64,000 bases of DNA, from NCBI RefSeq assembly GCF_001854475.1, contig NZ_MNAN01000037.1, positions 1 to 64,000 of the forward strand, given 5' to 3'. The translations under genes were made by a program, and so were the position numbers. Below the pieces are notes generated by a model. It was not told the DNA's origin. It saw only the letters and a program-made list of their open reading frames with translations, and did no database searches. This DNA comes from Pseudoalteromonas byunsanensis (GTDB taxonomy: Bacteria > Pseudomonadota > Gammaproteobacteria > Enterobacterales > Alteromonadaceae). Positions 7,960 through 17,099 of the stretch are shown piece by piece; positions within the stretch are counted from its first letter, which is position 1; every line of letters begins with the position of its first letter.

Positions 7960-9069
7960 TTACATACCATCTTCTAAATATTTGATAAAACCGGGAGACT
8001 CAATGTAGTACTTATCGCCATACTGAGAGATAATAACCATTGATTTCAATTTCTTAACACTTGTTTGTATTGCAGATGCCGTAATTTCCCCCGACGTTAT
8101 TCTACTCAATTTATCAATAGTGTTTGTACTGTATAAAGCTGTACACTCTTGCTTTATTAAACTTAAGACCGCAACATCTAATTCTCTGAGTCGCTTTTTG
8201 AGATTTTCAAAGTCTCCATCTTGAATCATCAATGCTTTAATATACTCACGCCCTTCTTTTAGACTCGTTTGATGCGCCATCAAATATGTCATGAGCTTCA
8301 TCATCCAAAATGGGGATTTATCTATCTCTTCGTAAAAGTCGCCGACTTCTAGGGGGTCATAGTGCAAGTTAAAATGCTTTCTTAAGGTGTCACAGCAGTG
8401 CTTTACGAATTCGCCTCCCAGCCTTGGGAAATCAATCATAAAGGCTGAGTCGTAAAATGGGCGGTCTTTATCAGTGAACATAGCATTCACTCCAGAACGG
8501 CTAGAGCCCGCAAACACGACACTAATATCGCTATAAGTATCTAATGCGGTTCTCAGTGCATGCTGAACTGACAGAAACTTTTCCGAAGAAGCTAGATGTT
8601 GAATTTCATCAATAATAATAAGTGCTTTGTCACCACACTTGTTAAATAGCGCTTCAACCAATTGATTGATTTTATATAACTCCGATTGGCTTGGCTTATG
8701 TGCATTGTTATCACTAAACTCTATGGTAGCTTTGCCAAATACGTTATTGCCCACCTCTAGTTTTTTGATCTCTGAGTTAGCAATATCGCTTAGTTTACCC
8801 TTCACCGACTGATTTAAGACATTGAGTGTACTACTTAACGCTTGAGTGATGGCAAGCGTCGGGTTCTCAGGCTCCCCCCATAGGTTCACATACACGGGAA
8901 TAAAGCCATTATCCAAAGCAATGGGATACAAATCTTTGAGTAAAAATGTTGTTTTACCTGTTCGGCGAACATCAAGTAGCGCAATACGGCTCACAGCTCC
9001 TTGATACACCGTTTGTAGGTATGACTGCGCAAGTGCTTTGCGTTGGAAATGCCAATTGATCTTTTTCAT
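7960..9069 (-). CDS. Solitary AAA-type ATPase with C-terminal winged-helix region
   Basis: The 369-residue protein has a P-loop DVRRTGKTTF (residues 33-42; the usual first Gly is replaced by Arg), Walker B LIIIDEIQHL (about 150-160) and a sensor/arginine region VFAGSSRSG. The C-terminal 80 residues look like a winged helix (ISQYGDKYYIESPGFIKYL). This layout matches the archaeal-ATPase/STAND-like family, whose members are poorly understood and often occur alone in accessory regions. The gene is AT-rich compared with its neighbours, with long AT-rich stretches on the 3' side (7820-7960). A perfect 23-bp inverted repeat lies 15-69 bases before the start codon. No partner gene is adjacent, so I cannot assign a process. 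Confidence 0.7.
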   Translation of the reverse strand: MKKINWHFQRKALAQSYLQTVYQGAVSRIALLDVRRTGKTTFLLKDLYPIALDNGFIPVYVNLWGEPENPTLAITQALSSTLNVLNQSVKGKLSDIANSEIKKLEVGNNVFGKATIEFSDNNAHKPSQSELYKINQLVEALFNKCGDKALIIIDEIQHLASSEKFLSVQHALRTALDTYSDISVVFAGSSRSGVNAMFTDKDRPFYDSAFMIDFPRLGGEFVKHCCDTLRKHFNLHYDPLEVGDFYEEIDKSPFWMMKLMTYLMAHQTSLKEGREYIKALMIQDGDFENLKKRLRELDVAVLSLIKQECTALYSTNTIDKLSRITSGEITASAIQTSVKKLKSMVIISQYGDKYYIESPGFIKYLEDGM

Positions 9070-9083
9070 CTGATCTAGCCACT

Positions 9084-9138
9084 ATGCTGTTTTATGGTTA
9101 ATTATGCACAGTATACATAATTAACCATAAAACAGCAT
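9084..9138. repeat. Perfect 23-bp inverted repeat upstream of the AAA ATPase gene
   Basis: Arms of 23 bp (9084-9106, beginning ATGCTGTTTTATGG; 9116-9138, ending CCATAAAACAGCAT) are perfect complements around a 9-base centre (CACAGTATA). It lies between the ATPase start (9069) and the separate terminator of the beta-helix gene, so it is not needed as a terminator. It could be an operator, a leader hairpin that hides the start, or a site bound by the ATPase itself. Confidence 0.9.
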
Positions 9139-9199
9139 GTTCAGTAACAACGTCATACATATTTTTTTACTTTATCTATATAAATCAAATTTTTAAGCT

Positions 9200-9236
9200 A
9201 AAAAAAATAGACAACCCAATTAACTTAGGCTGTCTA
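9200..9236 (-). terminator. Rho-independent terminator of the 1113-residue beta-helix gene
   Basis: Read on the minus strand, TAGACAGCC pairs with GGTTGTCTA (one wobble) and is followed by eight T residues, about 20 bases after the stop codon at 9256. Confidence 0.75.
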
Positions 9237-9255
9237 CGACTTAGTCACGACTTAA

Positions 9256-12200
9256 TTACTGACCACTAAAAAGCGCCAATATTTCATTCTCATCTAGGGC
9301 TTTTTTGAAAAAACGTACATCGTCTATATCCCCTTCAAAGTGATTGCCGGTTGATTGGTTATCGCCATTACGTCGCGCACCAATCAAAATGTCCATACCA
9401 TTACTTGGTACAAAACCAGACACTTTGCTACCCAAAAGCTGGCCATCTAAATACACCTTGAAATAGCCTGCACTATGATCATTCACAAGTGCAGCAAAAT
9501 GCCATTGTCCATCATCTATCGAACCTGAGCTACTGCGGATTGACCTATATGCTCCGCCACCCAGACCGACTCTACCGTACAACGCTCCATTGCTACCTGC
9601 GAACAGGTAGAACTGCACGTCTGAAGTGGCATCTTTAACTTTAGAGATCAACGCACCACTGTCGGTGGTTTTAAACCAAAGAGTGGTTGTAAAGCTGTGC
9701 TGTTGCGGATTGACGTCCATTAATTCATGAGCAGACAAGTTTACATAGTCATCACCATCAAAACGCAAAGCGCCTTGAATATGACCTTCATTCACCCAAC
9801 TAGCACCTTGCACCACTCCATTGACTTCACTCAGGGCTCCATTATTTGTTGCTGTACTCCCTGAGAGCTCATCCAACGTGAGGTGAAGTAAATTCGCATA
9901 AGCTGGGTCAAAACTAAAGCTTGCTTCGATAACGTGATTTTCACTCACATTATCAAATAGATACTCGTTAGCAGCGGGAACAGATTCTCCATCTACCAAT
10001 AGAGATGATACCTGATATAAAGGTGCTGGAGTGATTGTCATCGTTTGAGTTGCACCACGCGCAACCGACACAGGTCCATTTGGAAAAATATCACCATGCG
10101 TGCCACTGAAGGTGCTGATCCTTACAACTTTAGGAGCAAAATTCGCTTTGATCACTTTGTGACCCATGGCTTCACAGCGCCCATCAATCACCTGATCGCA
10201 ACCTTCCCAACCCAAAAAGTCGTGGTTGCTATCTGCGACTGCACTCAAAGTAACCACTTGATTGGTATCGAACACTGCGCCGCATGTTTGTGGACAGTCA
10301 ACACCTGCAGGGTTGCTAACGACACGCCCTCCTTCATTCATCAGCACTCTGAGTGTTACATATTCAAGCGCCCCAATATCATAAGCACCTTGCAATGGTC
10401 GTGTTATATTGACTAAATCTCTCGTCAACCTCGCTGCTTCCACTGCATATTCCGCAGGCATATCAGTGCCCGTATTCACAGCGGCTGTATCACTTCTCAG
10501 AGCATATGGCGCATCATTACCGCCTTCCAAGATATCATCAGCCGCATTAAGATTAGTAACCACAATGACGTCTCCCGCCACATCCATCGGTGTGTTGTCA
10601 GGAACGATTAGGTTATTAGCAATGGAGTGAGTTTCTCGATAGATACGAAAATCCACGCTTTCTTTTGCAGGGTTAATAATAGTGTTATTGACTACATGGT
10701 GTGATTTACCAGCGTAAATCTGCTGCCAAGGTATGTGTTGGTCTTGTTCATCGTACATTTTGTGATGTTCATCATCGGTATTAAAACGTACCTGAATGGC
10801 TGACTCCTTCCCATATTGACCGCCCTTACCTGCATCTTTAATAACATTATTGGCAATAACACCACCTAGAGTTGGCGCATGAACGCCCATGCCATAACCC
10901 CCTTCGACGCCACCTTCTAAGGTGTTGCGATAAACATCACAATGACTGTTGGTTTGTAAGCTGATAGCACCTATCTGATCACGGCTATAATTTTTAGTAG
11001 AGAAGTTCGTTACATGATTTGCAAATACTTCGCACTCAACTGCGCTAGATTTTACATTGATGGAATCCCAGCCCGTTCTATCAACTATGTTATTGTAAAT
11101 TTTAACGCCAACCAGCTGTCCCGCCATCGGTTCATTGTAATCACCAAATGCAACCTGCTGTTGTTGATCAGGTGCTTGATAATATTGGCAAATACGCCTT
11201 TCATTACCGCCCATACCTGAGCCTGGTAAATGGAATGGATCGGCATGTTCACTGGCCTTGTACAGTCGATAGCTACCATTGGAGCCGATATACATTCCTT
11301 CAGTACCGGTATTGTGAATGTAATTGTCATGATAACTGGCATTATAAAACGTCATGTCGCTTCGAGAGCTAGCATCTAGGTGATTGACAACCCCATCATT
11401 GTTGTAATCATGCATGTTCTCTCTTTGGTATTGTTCCACCGAGTCATGCAGTACCAAAGGCTCGTTATAGGCATCATAAAATTGTGGCGTTTCACCTTGC
11501 TCTGCATACCTTGCAGGCACTGAACCATCAGAGCAATTACTAAACGTTTTGAGGTTAAAACCTGACTGTGTTGTATAGCCCACTTCAATATGATCAAGTT
11601 CAATGTCACTACTGCGTTTGTAATAAGCAACACCTTTTCGAACTGTACCAACACGACCATCAATTTTAAAACCGTAGTCATAAGCTTGATTACCAGCACC
11701 AGTAATATGTATATGCTGACTGTTTAACACATCAATTGCGGTGTCAATATAACCATTGCTATCTAGGTTTTTAAACACCACTTGTCCACCGGTGTTGATC
11801 ACTGTGATTGGCGCTTGTGCCGTTCCTGCAACATTCTCAATTCTTAATTCATGGCTTGCGCCCTCTGGTGCACCTTTAACACATAGCACAGCGCCTGGCA
11901 CCAATACCTGAGCAGGATTAAGGGATTCATTACCTTTACCTTCAACAGTGTTACTTCTACCATCTACGGTGATCCGTTCTTCATGGCTCAATTGCACGGT
12001 ATTACTTGCAGAGCATAAAGGCTGTGTTTGTATTGCGGTGATCGTGCCCTCAATCCACGTATTTCTGGTTATACTTGCTGGAATTTGCTCATTAAAGAGT
12101 CGCAACAAAAAGCTATGTGACAACCACTGTTCATATGTGAGCGGGATCAGTTCATCGCCTACAGGCTGATTATTTGTCTCAAACTCCGTTAGCAAATTAG

Positions 12201-12597
12201 TGGTGCGAACGGACAAGTTATTATCAGTGACCATACCACTTGGTACGACTAAGTATGACCCTGCGTTCTGTGGGTCTATTACCAATCTGAGTTTTGACTT
12301 ATCGGCATCCATCGTCAGAGCAAGATCACCGATAGTAGCCTTATAACGAATTCCCGCTGATTGAGATTCAGCTACATAATTTGGATAACTGCTTAAGTCA
12401 TGCATCTGATCGTCATACCAGTATTCACCGACTATGGGATCTGATGTTTTGATTGTATTGGTAACCAGTGAGTGAGGATCATTTACCTCATTGACATAAC
12501 CACTAAAGGTTACTTTATACAAGTCGGCCAGACTGTAAAAAGGCAAACATATCATGCTTACAGCTACTAGAGCCCGCCGAGAAGTTAAAAAAGTCAT
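9256..12597 (-). CDS. Large exported parallel beta-helix protein with C-terminal LamG-like domain
   Basis: The 1113-residue protein has a signal peptide (cleavage near SLA-DLYK). Residues about 20-190 form a domain I do not recognise. Residues about 205-740 form a right-handed parallel beta-helix of the pectate lyase/chondroitinase-B type (repeated IxNNxI and asparagine-rich turns), with a Ca-binding-like loop YNNDGVVNHLDAS inside. Residues about 745-890 hold two divergent Gly-Trp repeats of the bacterial repeat family (GGRVVSNPAGVDCPQTCG, FLGWEGC). Residues about 900-1113 are a concanavalin/LamG-type domain. ATG 12597 has AAGGAT upstream and is preferred over an in-frame start at 12615. Such proteins often bind or cleave acidic polysaccharide; no catalytic residues can be assigned, so lyase activity is only a possibility. 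Confidence 0.75.
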   Translation of the reverse strand: MTFLTSRRALVAVSMICLPFYSLADLYKVTFSGYVNEVNDPHSLVTNTIKTSDPIVGEYWYDDQMHDLSSYPNYVAESQSAGIRYKATIGDLALTMDADKSKLRLVIDPQNAGSYLVVPSGMVTDNNLSVRTTNLLTEFETNNQPVGDELIPLTYEQWLSHSFLLRLFNEQIPASITRNTWIEGTITAIQTQPLCSASNTVQLSHEERITVDGRSNTVEGKGNESLNPAQVLVPGAVLCVKGAPEGASHELRIENVAGTAQAPITVINTGGQVVFKNLDSNGYIDTAIDVLNSQHIHITGAGNQAYDYGFKIDGRVGTVRKGVAYYKRSSDIELDHIEVGYTTQSGFNLKTFSNCSDGSVPARYAEQGETPQFYDAYNEPLVLHDSVEQYQRENMHDYNNDGVVNHLDASSRSDMTFYNASYHDNYIHNTGTEGMYIGSNGSYRLYKASEHADPFHLPGSGMGGNERRICQYYQAPDQQQQVAFGDYNEPMAGQLVGVKIYNNIVDRTGWDSINVKSSAVECEVFANHVTNFSTKNYSRDQIGAISLQTNSHCDVYRNTLEGGVEGGYGMGVHAPTLGGVIANNVIKDAGKGGQYGKESAIQVRFNTDDEHHKMYDEQDQHIPWQQIYAGKSHHVVNNTIINPAKESVDFRIYRETHSIANNLIVPDNTPMDVAGDVIVVTNLNAADDILEGGNDAPYALRSDTAAVNTGTDMPAEYAVEAARLTRDLVNITRPLQGAYDIGALEYVTLRVLMNEGGRVVSNPAGVDCPQTCGAVFDTNQVVTLSAVADSNHDFLGWEGCDQVIDGRCEAMGHKVIKANFAPKVVRISTFSGTHGDIFPNGPVSVARGATQTMTITPAPLYQVSSLLVDGESVPAANEYLFDNVSENHVIEASFSFDPAYANLLHLTLDELSGSTATNNGALSEVNGVVQGASWVNEGHIQGALRFDGDDYVNLSAHELMDVNPQQHSFTTTLWFKTTDSGALISKVKDATSDVQFYLFAGSNGALYGRVGLGGGAYRSIRSSSGSIDDGQWHFAALVNDHSAGYFKVYLDGQLLGSKVSGFVPSNGMDILIGARRNGDNQSTGNHFEGDIDDVRFFKKALDENEILALFSGQ

Positions 12598-13930
12598 TTT
12601 ATAATCCTTTTGCATTCAAGTTATTCGGTAAGTTAAATATTTTTTATTTTTAGATTTTTTATTCCAGCAAGTTGAGATGAGAGAATAACTTTAACAAAAC
12701 CTTCGTAATACACCTACACTTTGTATGGGCTAATATTGTAATAATATCTTACAAAGGCGCACAGTTAAGGTCATGTGGCAATCTTTCCTTACCTTTTAGA
12801 AAGCGGCTTTTATTGAAATAAAAATCGCCCACACTTCGATAATATCTTTATTTTTCATTAGTAAAGTTGTGACCTTAGACGACCAATAACGACTAGCTAC
12901 TTAAAAGCCCTAAGGCTGACAAAGCACACTTTGCTCCAAATAATCGCTCTGTGTCTCTCCAAAAAAATAACGTATAGGGAGTTTTTTTAACCATGATCAA
13001 TAAACTGAAACTATTTCACTACTATGTTGCGTCCACCTACTGAACATAAAGCAATCCGTTGAGATACAGTTTAAAATTGCTCTACACGTATCACCGCCTT
13101 CTACTCCCAGTTGGAATGCGCCAATATCAGCTAACTTAGTAACTATACGCTCCCATTTAAAACGATGTATAACAGATACTTTATCTAAGCCTGTGTGGTG
13201 AAACTGTATCCAGCTATGGGGGATTGCATGCGTTGGCCTTACATGTGTTAGTGCCCTGACTTACGACTGCAACCGATGCTCGCAGTAAACTCATTCTTCA
13301 AATCTGCTAACTGTTTACATACACCGCATAAACACTTCCAGACACAGAATGCCTTCAGCCCCTAATTAAAAGTTACGCCCGTGCCTACTTTGGCACAGCT
13401 GGTGATACTGATAGGTTTTTTACAGGACCAAGTGAAGTATTGAAATAAACAGGCTCTGCTTGATGTACTAGAGCGATACCCTTGATGATAGGCTTGAATA
13501 CTTTAAAAACGGAGGCCATATTGAGTGTGTTGCACAAAGTATCTACAGCATAAGTCAGAGGAAATGCTCAAGCAGCCTTCAAATAAGTAACAATAACTAA
13601 CACCTGAAGCTGCTCTTAATTTAATGCTTAATATTAATTTTCAGTAATTTAATTCAAAAAAGCTAAGAGCATCGCAGAGCTGAAAGATAGAGGTTTAGGT
13701 AGGTTTCTACCGCTCCACAGGCAGAGTTTCTACAGGTGTTCTTCGCAGAACAGGAACCCTCGATTTAATAACTGTGTGGCACTGGTTTTGGCTAGTATTG
13801 CGACTACTTAGCAAATAGGTTCAACAATACTTAGTCCCCTCAACATTCCAATAGAAAGTTGTTGGTTCACCAGTTTCAACTACAAATGGGGTGTATCCAA
13901 CTTGTTGAGATTTTTACCACCGTATACATA
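12598..13930. other. 1.3-kb region without an intact gene
   Basis: No open frame of gene size is present on either strand. The part next to the beta-helix gene (12600-12900) is AT-rich and should hold its promoter. On the minus strand between about 13580 and 13392, an open stretch of about 60 codons reads like protein (TLCNTLNMASVFKVFKP, then GIALVHQAEPVYFNTSLG) before a stop. I do not recognise it, and such a length could arise by chance. An imperfect hairpin (AGCAGCCTTCA 13571-13581, TGAAGCTGCT 13605-13614) is also present. A decayed gene or remnant of a mobile element is possible. Confidence 0.4.
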
Positions 13931-13968
13931 ACTAAAGGCTGGTTTTTCGTGATGCTTCAGCCTTTAGT
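13931..13968 (-). terminator. Hairpin after the pectate-lyase-like gene
   Basis: Perfect 11-bp arms ACTAAAGGCTG (13931-13941) and CAGCCTTTAGT (13958-13968) with a 16-base centre, 15 bases after the minus-strand stop at 13984. The stem is strong but no long T-tract follows. Confidence 0.55.
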
Positions 13969-13983
13969 TAGTTAAGCTAAATA

Positions 13984-15336
13984 TTAGTGCACTTTCTCCA
14001 GCGTGATTTTACCCGCCGAAAGACCGCCGCCGCCCACATAATCTAGCTGAGCATATATTTGCCCAGATTCGATTTTAAATTTGATACGCTGACGGCCAGA
14101 AATATGGCTGACTTTGCCAAGCTTACTACTACCATTAAAGTTGTATATTGCGTACTCTTCTAACACAGGTTCATAGCCATCTCTAATACCAGAAATAGTC
14201 ACACGGTATGATGAATTACCCTGTATTGCCATTTTACTCGGAAGCGGATGCCAAGTACGATTGGCTGGTAAGCTAATTACAGCTGATTGCTTGGTAATGC
14301 CATCTGTATGTGTTGAGTTGTCGTCGTAATTACCTGTTCCACCAATAGCAACAACTTTACCGATCAACTGAGTATTTTTCAGTACAGCACTATGTTGCCA
14401 CCAGTCTTGTCCTGTCATGCCATTGAGTGTGATCGTACCGCCATTTTGTGCGTCAATTACAGCATATTTTCGATTACTACTGCTTCCGCCTTGTGCGAAC
14501 ACGCCATTAATGTCTAATGAACGCGAGTTTTTTACTTTGAAAACAGTATTCACTCCTTCAGCGTAGAAGTTAGAGATCTGGTTATTCCAAGTATAGTGAT
14601 CAGCTGGACCATAGATCTCAACCCCAACATTGGAGTTTTGCACCGTTGAGTTAACAATGTTACTACCCATTGCCGCCAGTTTTAGTCCCGTTTGAGCGCC
14701 TTCAACATACACATTGTCAAACACGTTCACGTTGTTAAACCAGCCGTTTGGCTCAGTATTCCAATACGCAGGGTCAGTGCCATTACCATGCAGTTCGATA
14801 CCCGAATTAACGTTCATAATGAACAGGTCTTCAAAGCGACTCCAAATCACCCATTTTCCGTAAATGCCTTTGTCAAAGCCCGCAATATCTAACTTACTAA
14901 AATGCGAACGATAAGAAGCAAACGGAATATCTATCGCTTTACCCATCGGCTGGGCGTTATTTTGTGTCAGTGTTAGGTTGTGAACTTCTACCCCGTGGGC
15001 CACTTTTAAGAGACTAATGTTGGATGACGTTACCAACTTTGAAAGCTCCCTTTTCTCACCAGTCACTTTTAGTTTTGAGCGATGAGAACCGGAAACTTGG
15101 GTGAAATCCAACGTGCTTTCAACATTAAACGTACCAGCTGGAATATAGAGACTTTTGTTATTTGTAATCGCATAATTGATTGCAGCTTGTATTGCCTGGG
15201 CATCATCAATGTTGTCATTTGCAACAGCTCCAAATCGTGTATCGGTAATTGATACTGTGCTAGTATCCACCGCAAACGCACTGGTAGATGCCACTGTCAT
15301 AGTTCCCAACAAAAACAAAGTCGAATATCCTTTCAT
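13984..15336 (-). CDS. Exported pectate-lyase-superfamily beta-helix protein
   Basis: The 450-residue protein has a signal peptide (TMTVASTSAFA). It then shows the Pectate_lyase_3 N-terminal signature: FGAVANDNIDDAQAIQAAIN, followed by SLYIPAGTFNV. The middle has the repetitive turns of a right-handed beta-helix, and the last 90 residues form a separate beta-rich domain (SYRVTISGIRDGYEP, YVGGGGLSAGKI). Members of this superfamily include polygalacturonases, alginate epimerases and phage tailspikes; many bind glycans without known catalysis. ATG 15336 follows AAGGAAAAGGAT and gives the signal peptide; a start at 15381 would add a charged extension. It is divergent from the esterase gene at 16090 across a 750-base AT-rich region. 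Confidence 0.75.
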   Translation of the reverse strand: MKGYSTLFLLGTMTVASTSAFAVDTSTVSITDTRFGAVANDNIDDAQAIQAAINYAITNNKSLYIPAGTFNVESTLDFTQVSGSHRSKLKVTGEKRELSKLVTSSNISLLKVAHGVEVHNLTLTQNNAQPMGKAIDIPFASYRSHFSKLDIAGFDKGIYGKWVIWSRFEDLFIMNVNSGIELHGNGTDPAYWNTEPNGWFNNVNVFDNVYVEGAQTGLKLAAMGSNIVNSTVQNSNVGVEIYGPADHYTWNNQISNFYAEGVNTVFKVKNSRSLDINGVFAQGGSSSNRKYAVIDAQNGGTITLNGMTGQDWWQHSAVLKNTQLIGKVVAIGGTGNYDDNSTHTDGITKQSAVISLPANRTWHPLPSKMAIQGNSSYRVTISGIRDGYEPVLEEYAIYNFNGSSKLGKVSHISGRQRIKFKIESGQIYAQLDYVGGGGLSAGKITLEKVH

Positions 15337-16089
15337 ATCCTTTTCCTTTTTAAAATATGTAGTAAAAATCATAGAATCCATTATTTCCTCAAATAAAATT
15401 ATGAGGAATACACACTGTACGTTACGAACGTACCCAAATTCAAGCCGTCAAAGTAAAATTATCCTTATTACCTCAATTAGGATTGCCTTTTGAAAAGGTC
15501 AGATATTTTGTCAACAGCGCAACTCTATTACTTGAAACAGATTATGAGTTGCATGCTAGCGTGAGGAAAAAACCTGCGATTGTGAAATTTCGAATATAAG
15601 AGCTTTATACCAGAAAGTTAATTGAACTTGTTCAGACAAGAGCTAAAAAAATTATAGTGATACCCTAAAGAGGGTAAACCAATCTTATGTAACTTAAGCA
15701 GTTACATAAAAATTATTTACAGGGTAAATTTAACTTTTATCAAAATACGTGCCTAGAGTTCTGTGTTGAGCCCAAATGTGCAGATTGATTAGAATTAGTC
15801 CATACATTGTAAATCTACTTCAGTATACTGATTCTATGTCGCTTACCTTTCGCCTTTTTATAATCAACTTAGGATTACTAAAAGTTAACTAATTATTAGA
15901 AATAACACAGTTAAATAATATGAATAAATAGCAATTAAAATCGAAATTCCGAGCCTAACATTGTTACCAATTTAACAATTAAAAATATTGCCATTTAATA
16001 TTTAAAACCATCTAGAAGAACGTTATTTTGTTGTTCATAAAGAAATTAAGTGTAATATAAAAATAATAGTCACAACAAGGATGCAGCCA
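15337..16089. other. AT-rich divergent intergenic region with two hairpins
   Basis: About 750 bases separate the minus-strand beta-helix gene from the plus-strand esterase. No gene is visible. Two adjacent perfect hairpins occur: TACCCT/AGGGTA (15661-15676, 4-base loop) and TTATGTAAC/GTTACATAA (15685-15709, 7-base loop). The rest is strongly AT-rich and should contain both promoters. Confidence 0.5.
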
Positions 16090-16899
16090 ATGTTAAAAGC
16101 ACTCATAGTATTACTCACACTGTCTATTTCGATCAACATATCTGCAAATCAACAGTTAAAACGCTCTGAGTTTGAATTTGCCCATACCCTCACATTTAAC
16201 TCTAAAGTGTTGAAACAAACCCGTTCAGTAAACATCTATTTACCCCCCAGTTACACACAAAACAAACAACAAACCTACCCAATTATTTACTTGCTCGACG
16301 GCTCAAAAGATGAAGACTTTATTCATATCGCAGGCCTAGTTCAGTTTGCTAATTTCCCGTGGCTTAATATATTGCCTGAGACAATCGTAGTTGGTATTGA
16401 AAACGTTGACCGTAAACACGACTTCACCACCCCTAGTGACAACGCATTAGATCAAAAGGAGCTACCAACCCACGGCGGTGCAATGCGCTTTATTGACTTT
16501 ATAAGTAAGGAGTTACAACCCATGATAAAACAACAATATAGGGTCAATGAGACCTCTACCTTGATAGGGCAATCACTTGGTGGGTTATTAGCAACTGAAA
16601 TTTTGTATAACCACAGTGCGCTGTTTGATCATTATGTGATCATCAGCCCCAGCCTGTGGTGGAATGATGAAGCACTCCTGAGTCAAGAATTTAACCCTCC
16701 TCACCTACCCAAATCAGTTTATATCGGAGTAGGTAAAGAAGGCGAACAAATGGAGCGTATTGCCAAGCAACTTCATGAAAAAGTCACCCCAACACTGCAT
16801 GATAAAACACAACTTAAATTTGGCTATTTTCCAGAGCTCAACCACGGAGATACGCTACACCTTGCTGTGTATGATGCGTTTAAGAAAATAACATACTAG
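16090..16899 (+). CDS. Exported Fes/IroE-type alpha/beta-hydrolase esterase
   Basis: The 269-residue protein has an N-terminal signal peptide (LIVLLTLSISINISA). The esterase_D/PF00756 fold is shown by VNIYLPPSY and YPIIYLLDGSKDEDF, the nucleophile elbow GQSLGG, and the catalytic His in ELNHGDTLHLAVYDAF. Relatives hydrolyse siderophore esters, S-formylglutathione or acyl groups on carbohydrates; with neighbours that look glycan-active, a carbohydrate acyl-esterase role is possible. ATG 16090 is nine bases after AAGG; the ATG at 16081 touches the AAGG and is less likely. It is transcribed alone, towards the beta-helix operon that ends at 17100. Confidence 0.75.
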   Translation: MLKALIVLLTLSISINISANQQLKRSEFEFAHTLTFNSKVLKQTRSVNIYLPPSYTQNKQQTYPIIYLLDGSKDEDFIHIAGLVQFANFPWLNILPETIVVGIENVDRKHDFTTPSDNALDQKELPTHGGAMRFIDFISKELQPMIKQQYRVNETSTLIGQSLGGLLATEILYNHSALFDHYVIISPSLWWNDEALLSQEFNPPHLPKSVYIGVGKEGEQMERIAKQLHEKVTPTLHDKTQLKFGYFPELNHGDTLHLAVYDAFKKITY

Positions 16900-17038
16900 T
16901 CGGCCCTGTTGAATACCTATTCAAACTAGGTTTAGTAAATATCTATAATTCGATCGACGTGAAGAGCAATACTGAAAACTGTGACTAACAAGAGGACTTT
17001 TGCATCGTTCTTACTTATTCATGATTAGGCTTGATGAT

Positions 17039-17077
17039 AAAAAAGGGAATTCACGCCAAACTGGCATAGTAATTCCC
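17039..17077 (-). terminator. Rho-independent terminator of the beta-helix operon
   Basis: GGGAATT (17045-17051) pairs with AATTCCC (17071-17077), with an inner GCCA/TGGC stem. On the minus strand the stem is followed by six T residues (complement of 17039-17044). It lies about 25 bases after the stop at 17100. Confidence 0.75.
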
Positions 17078-17099
17078 CTAAAATAACATTACTGATTAA

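Noticed and set aside
10045..12169. Several plus-strand open frames inside the 1113-residue beta-helix gene
   Set aside because: They are short shadows of the real gene with no start signals and no coherent protein features.
15415..15435. Shared 13-mer GTTACGAACGTAC near 15421 and again near 46919
   Set aside because: A 13-base match is expected by chance many times in 64 kb; no gene context links the two sites.
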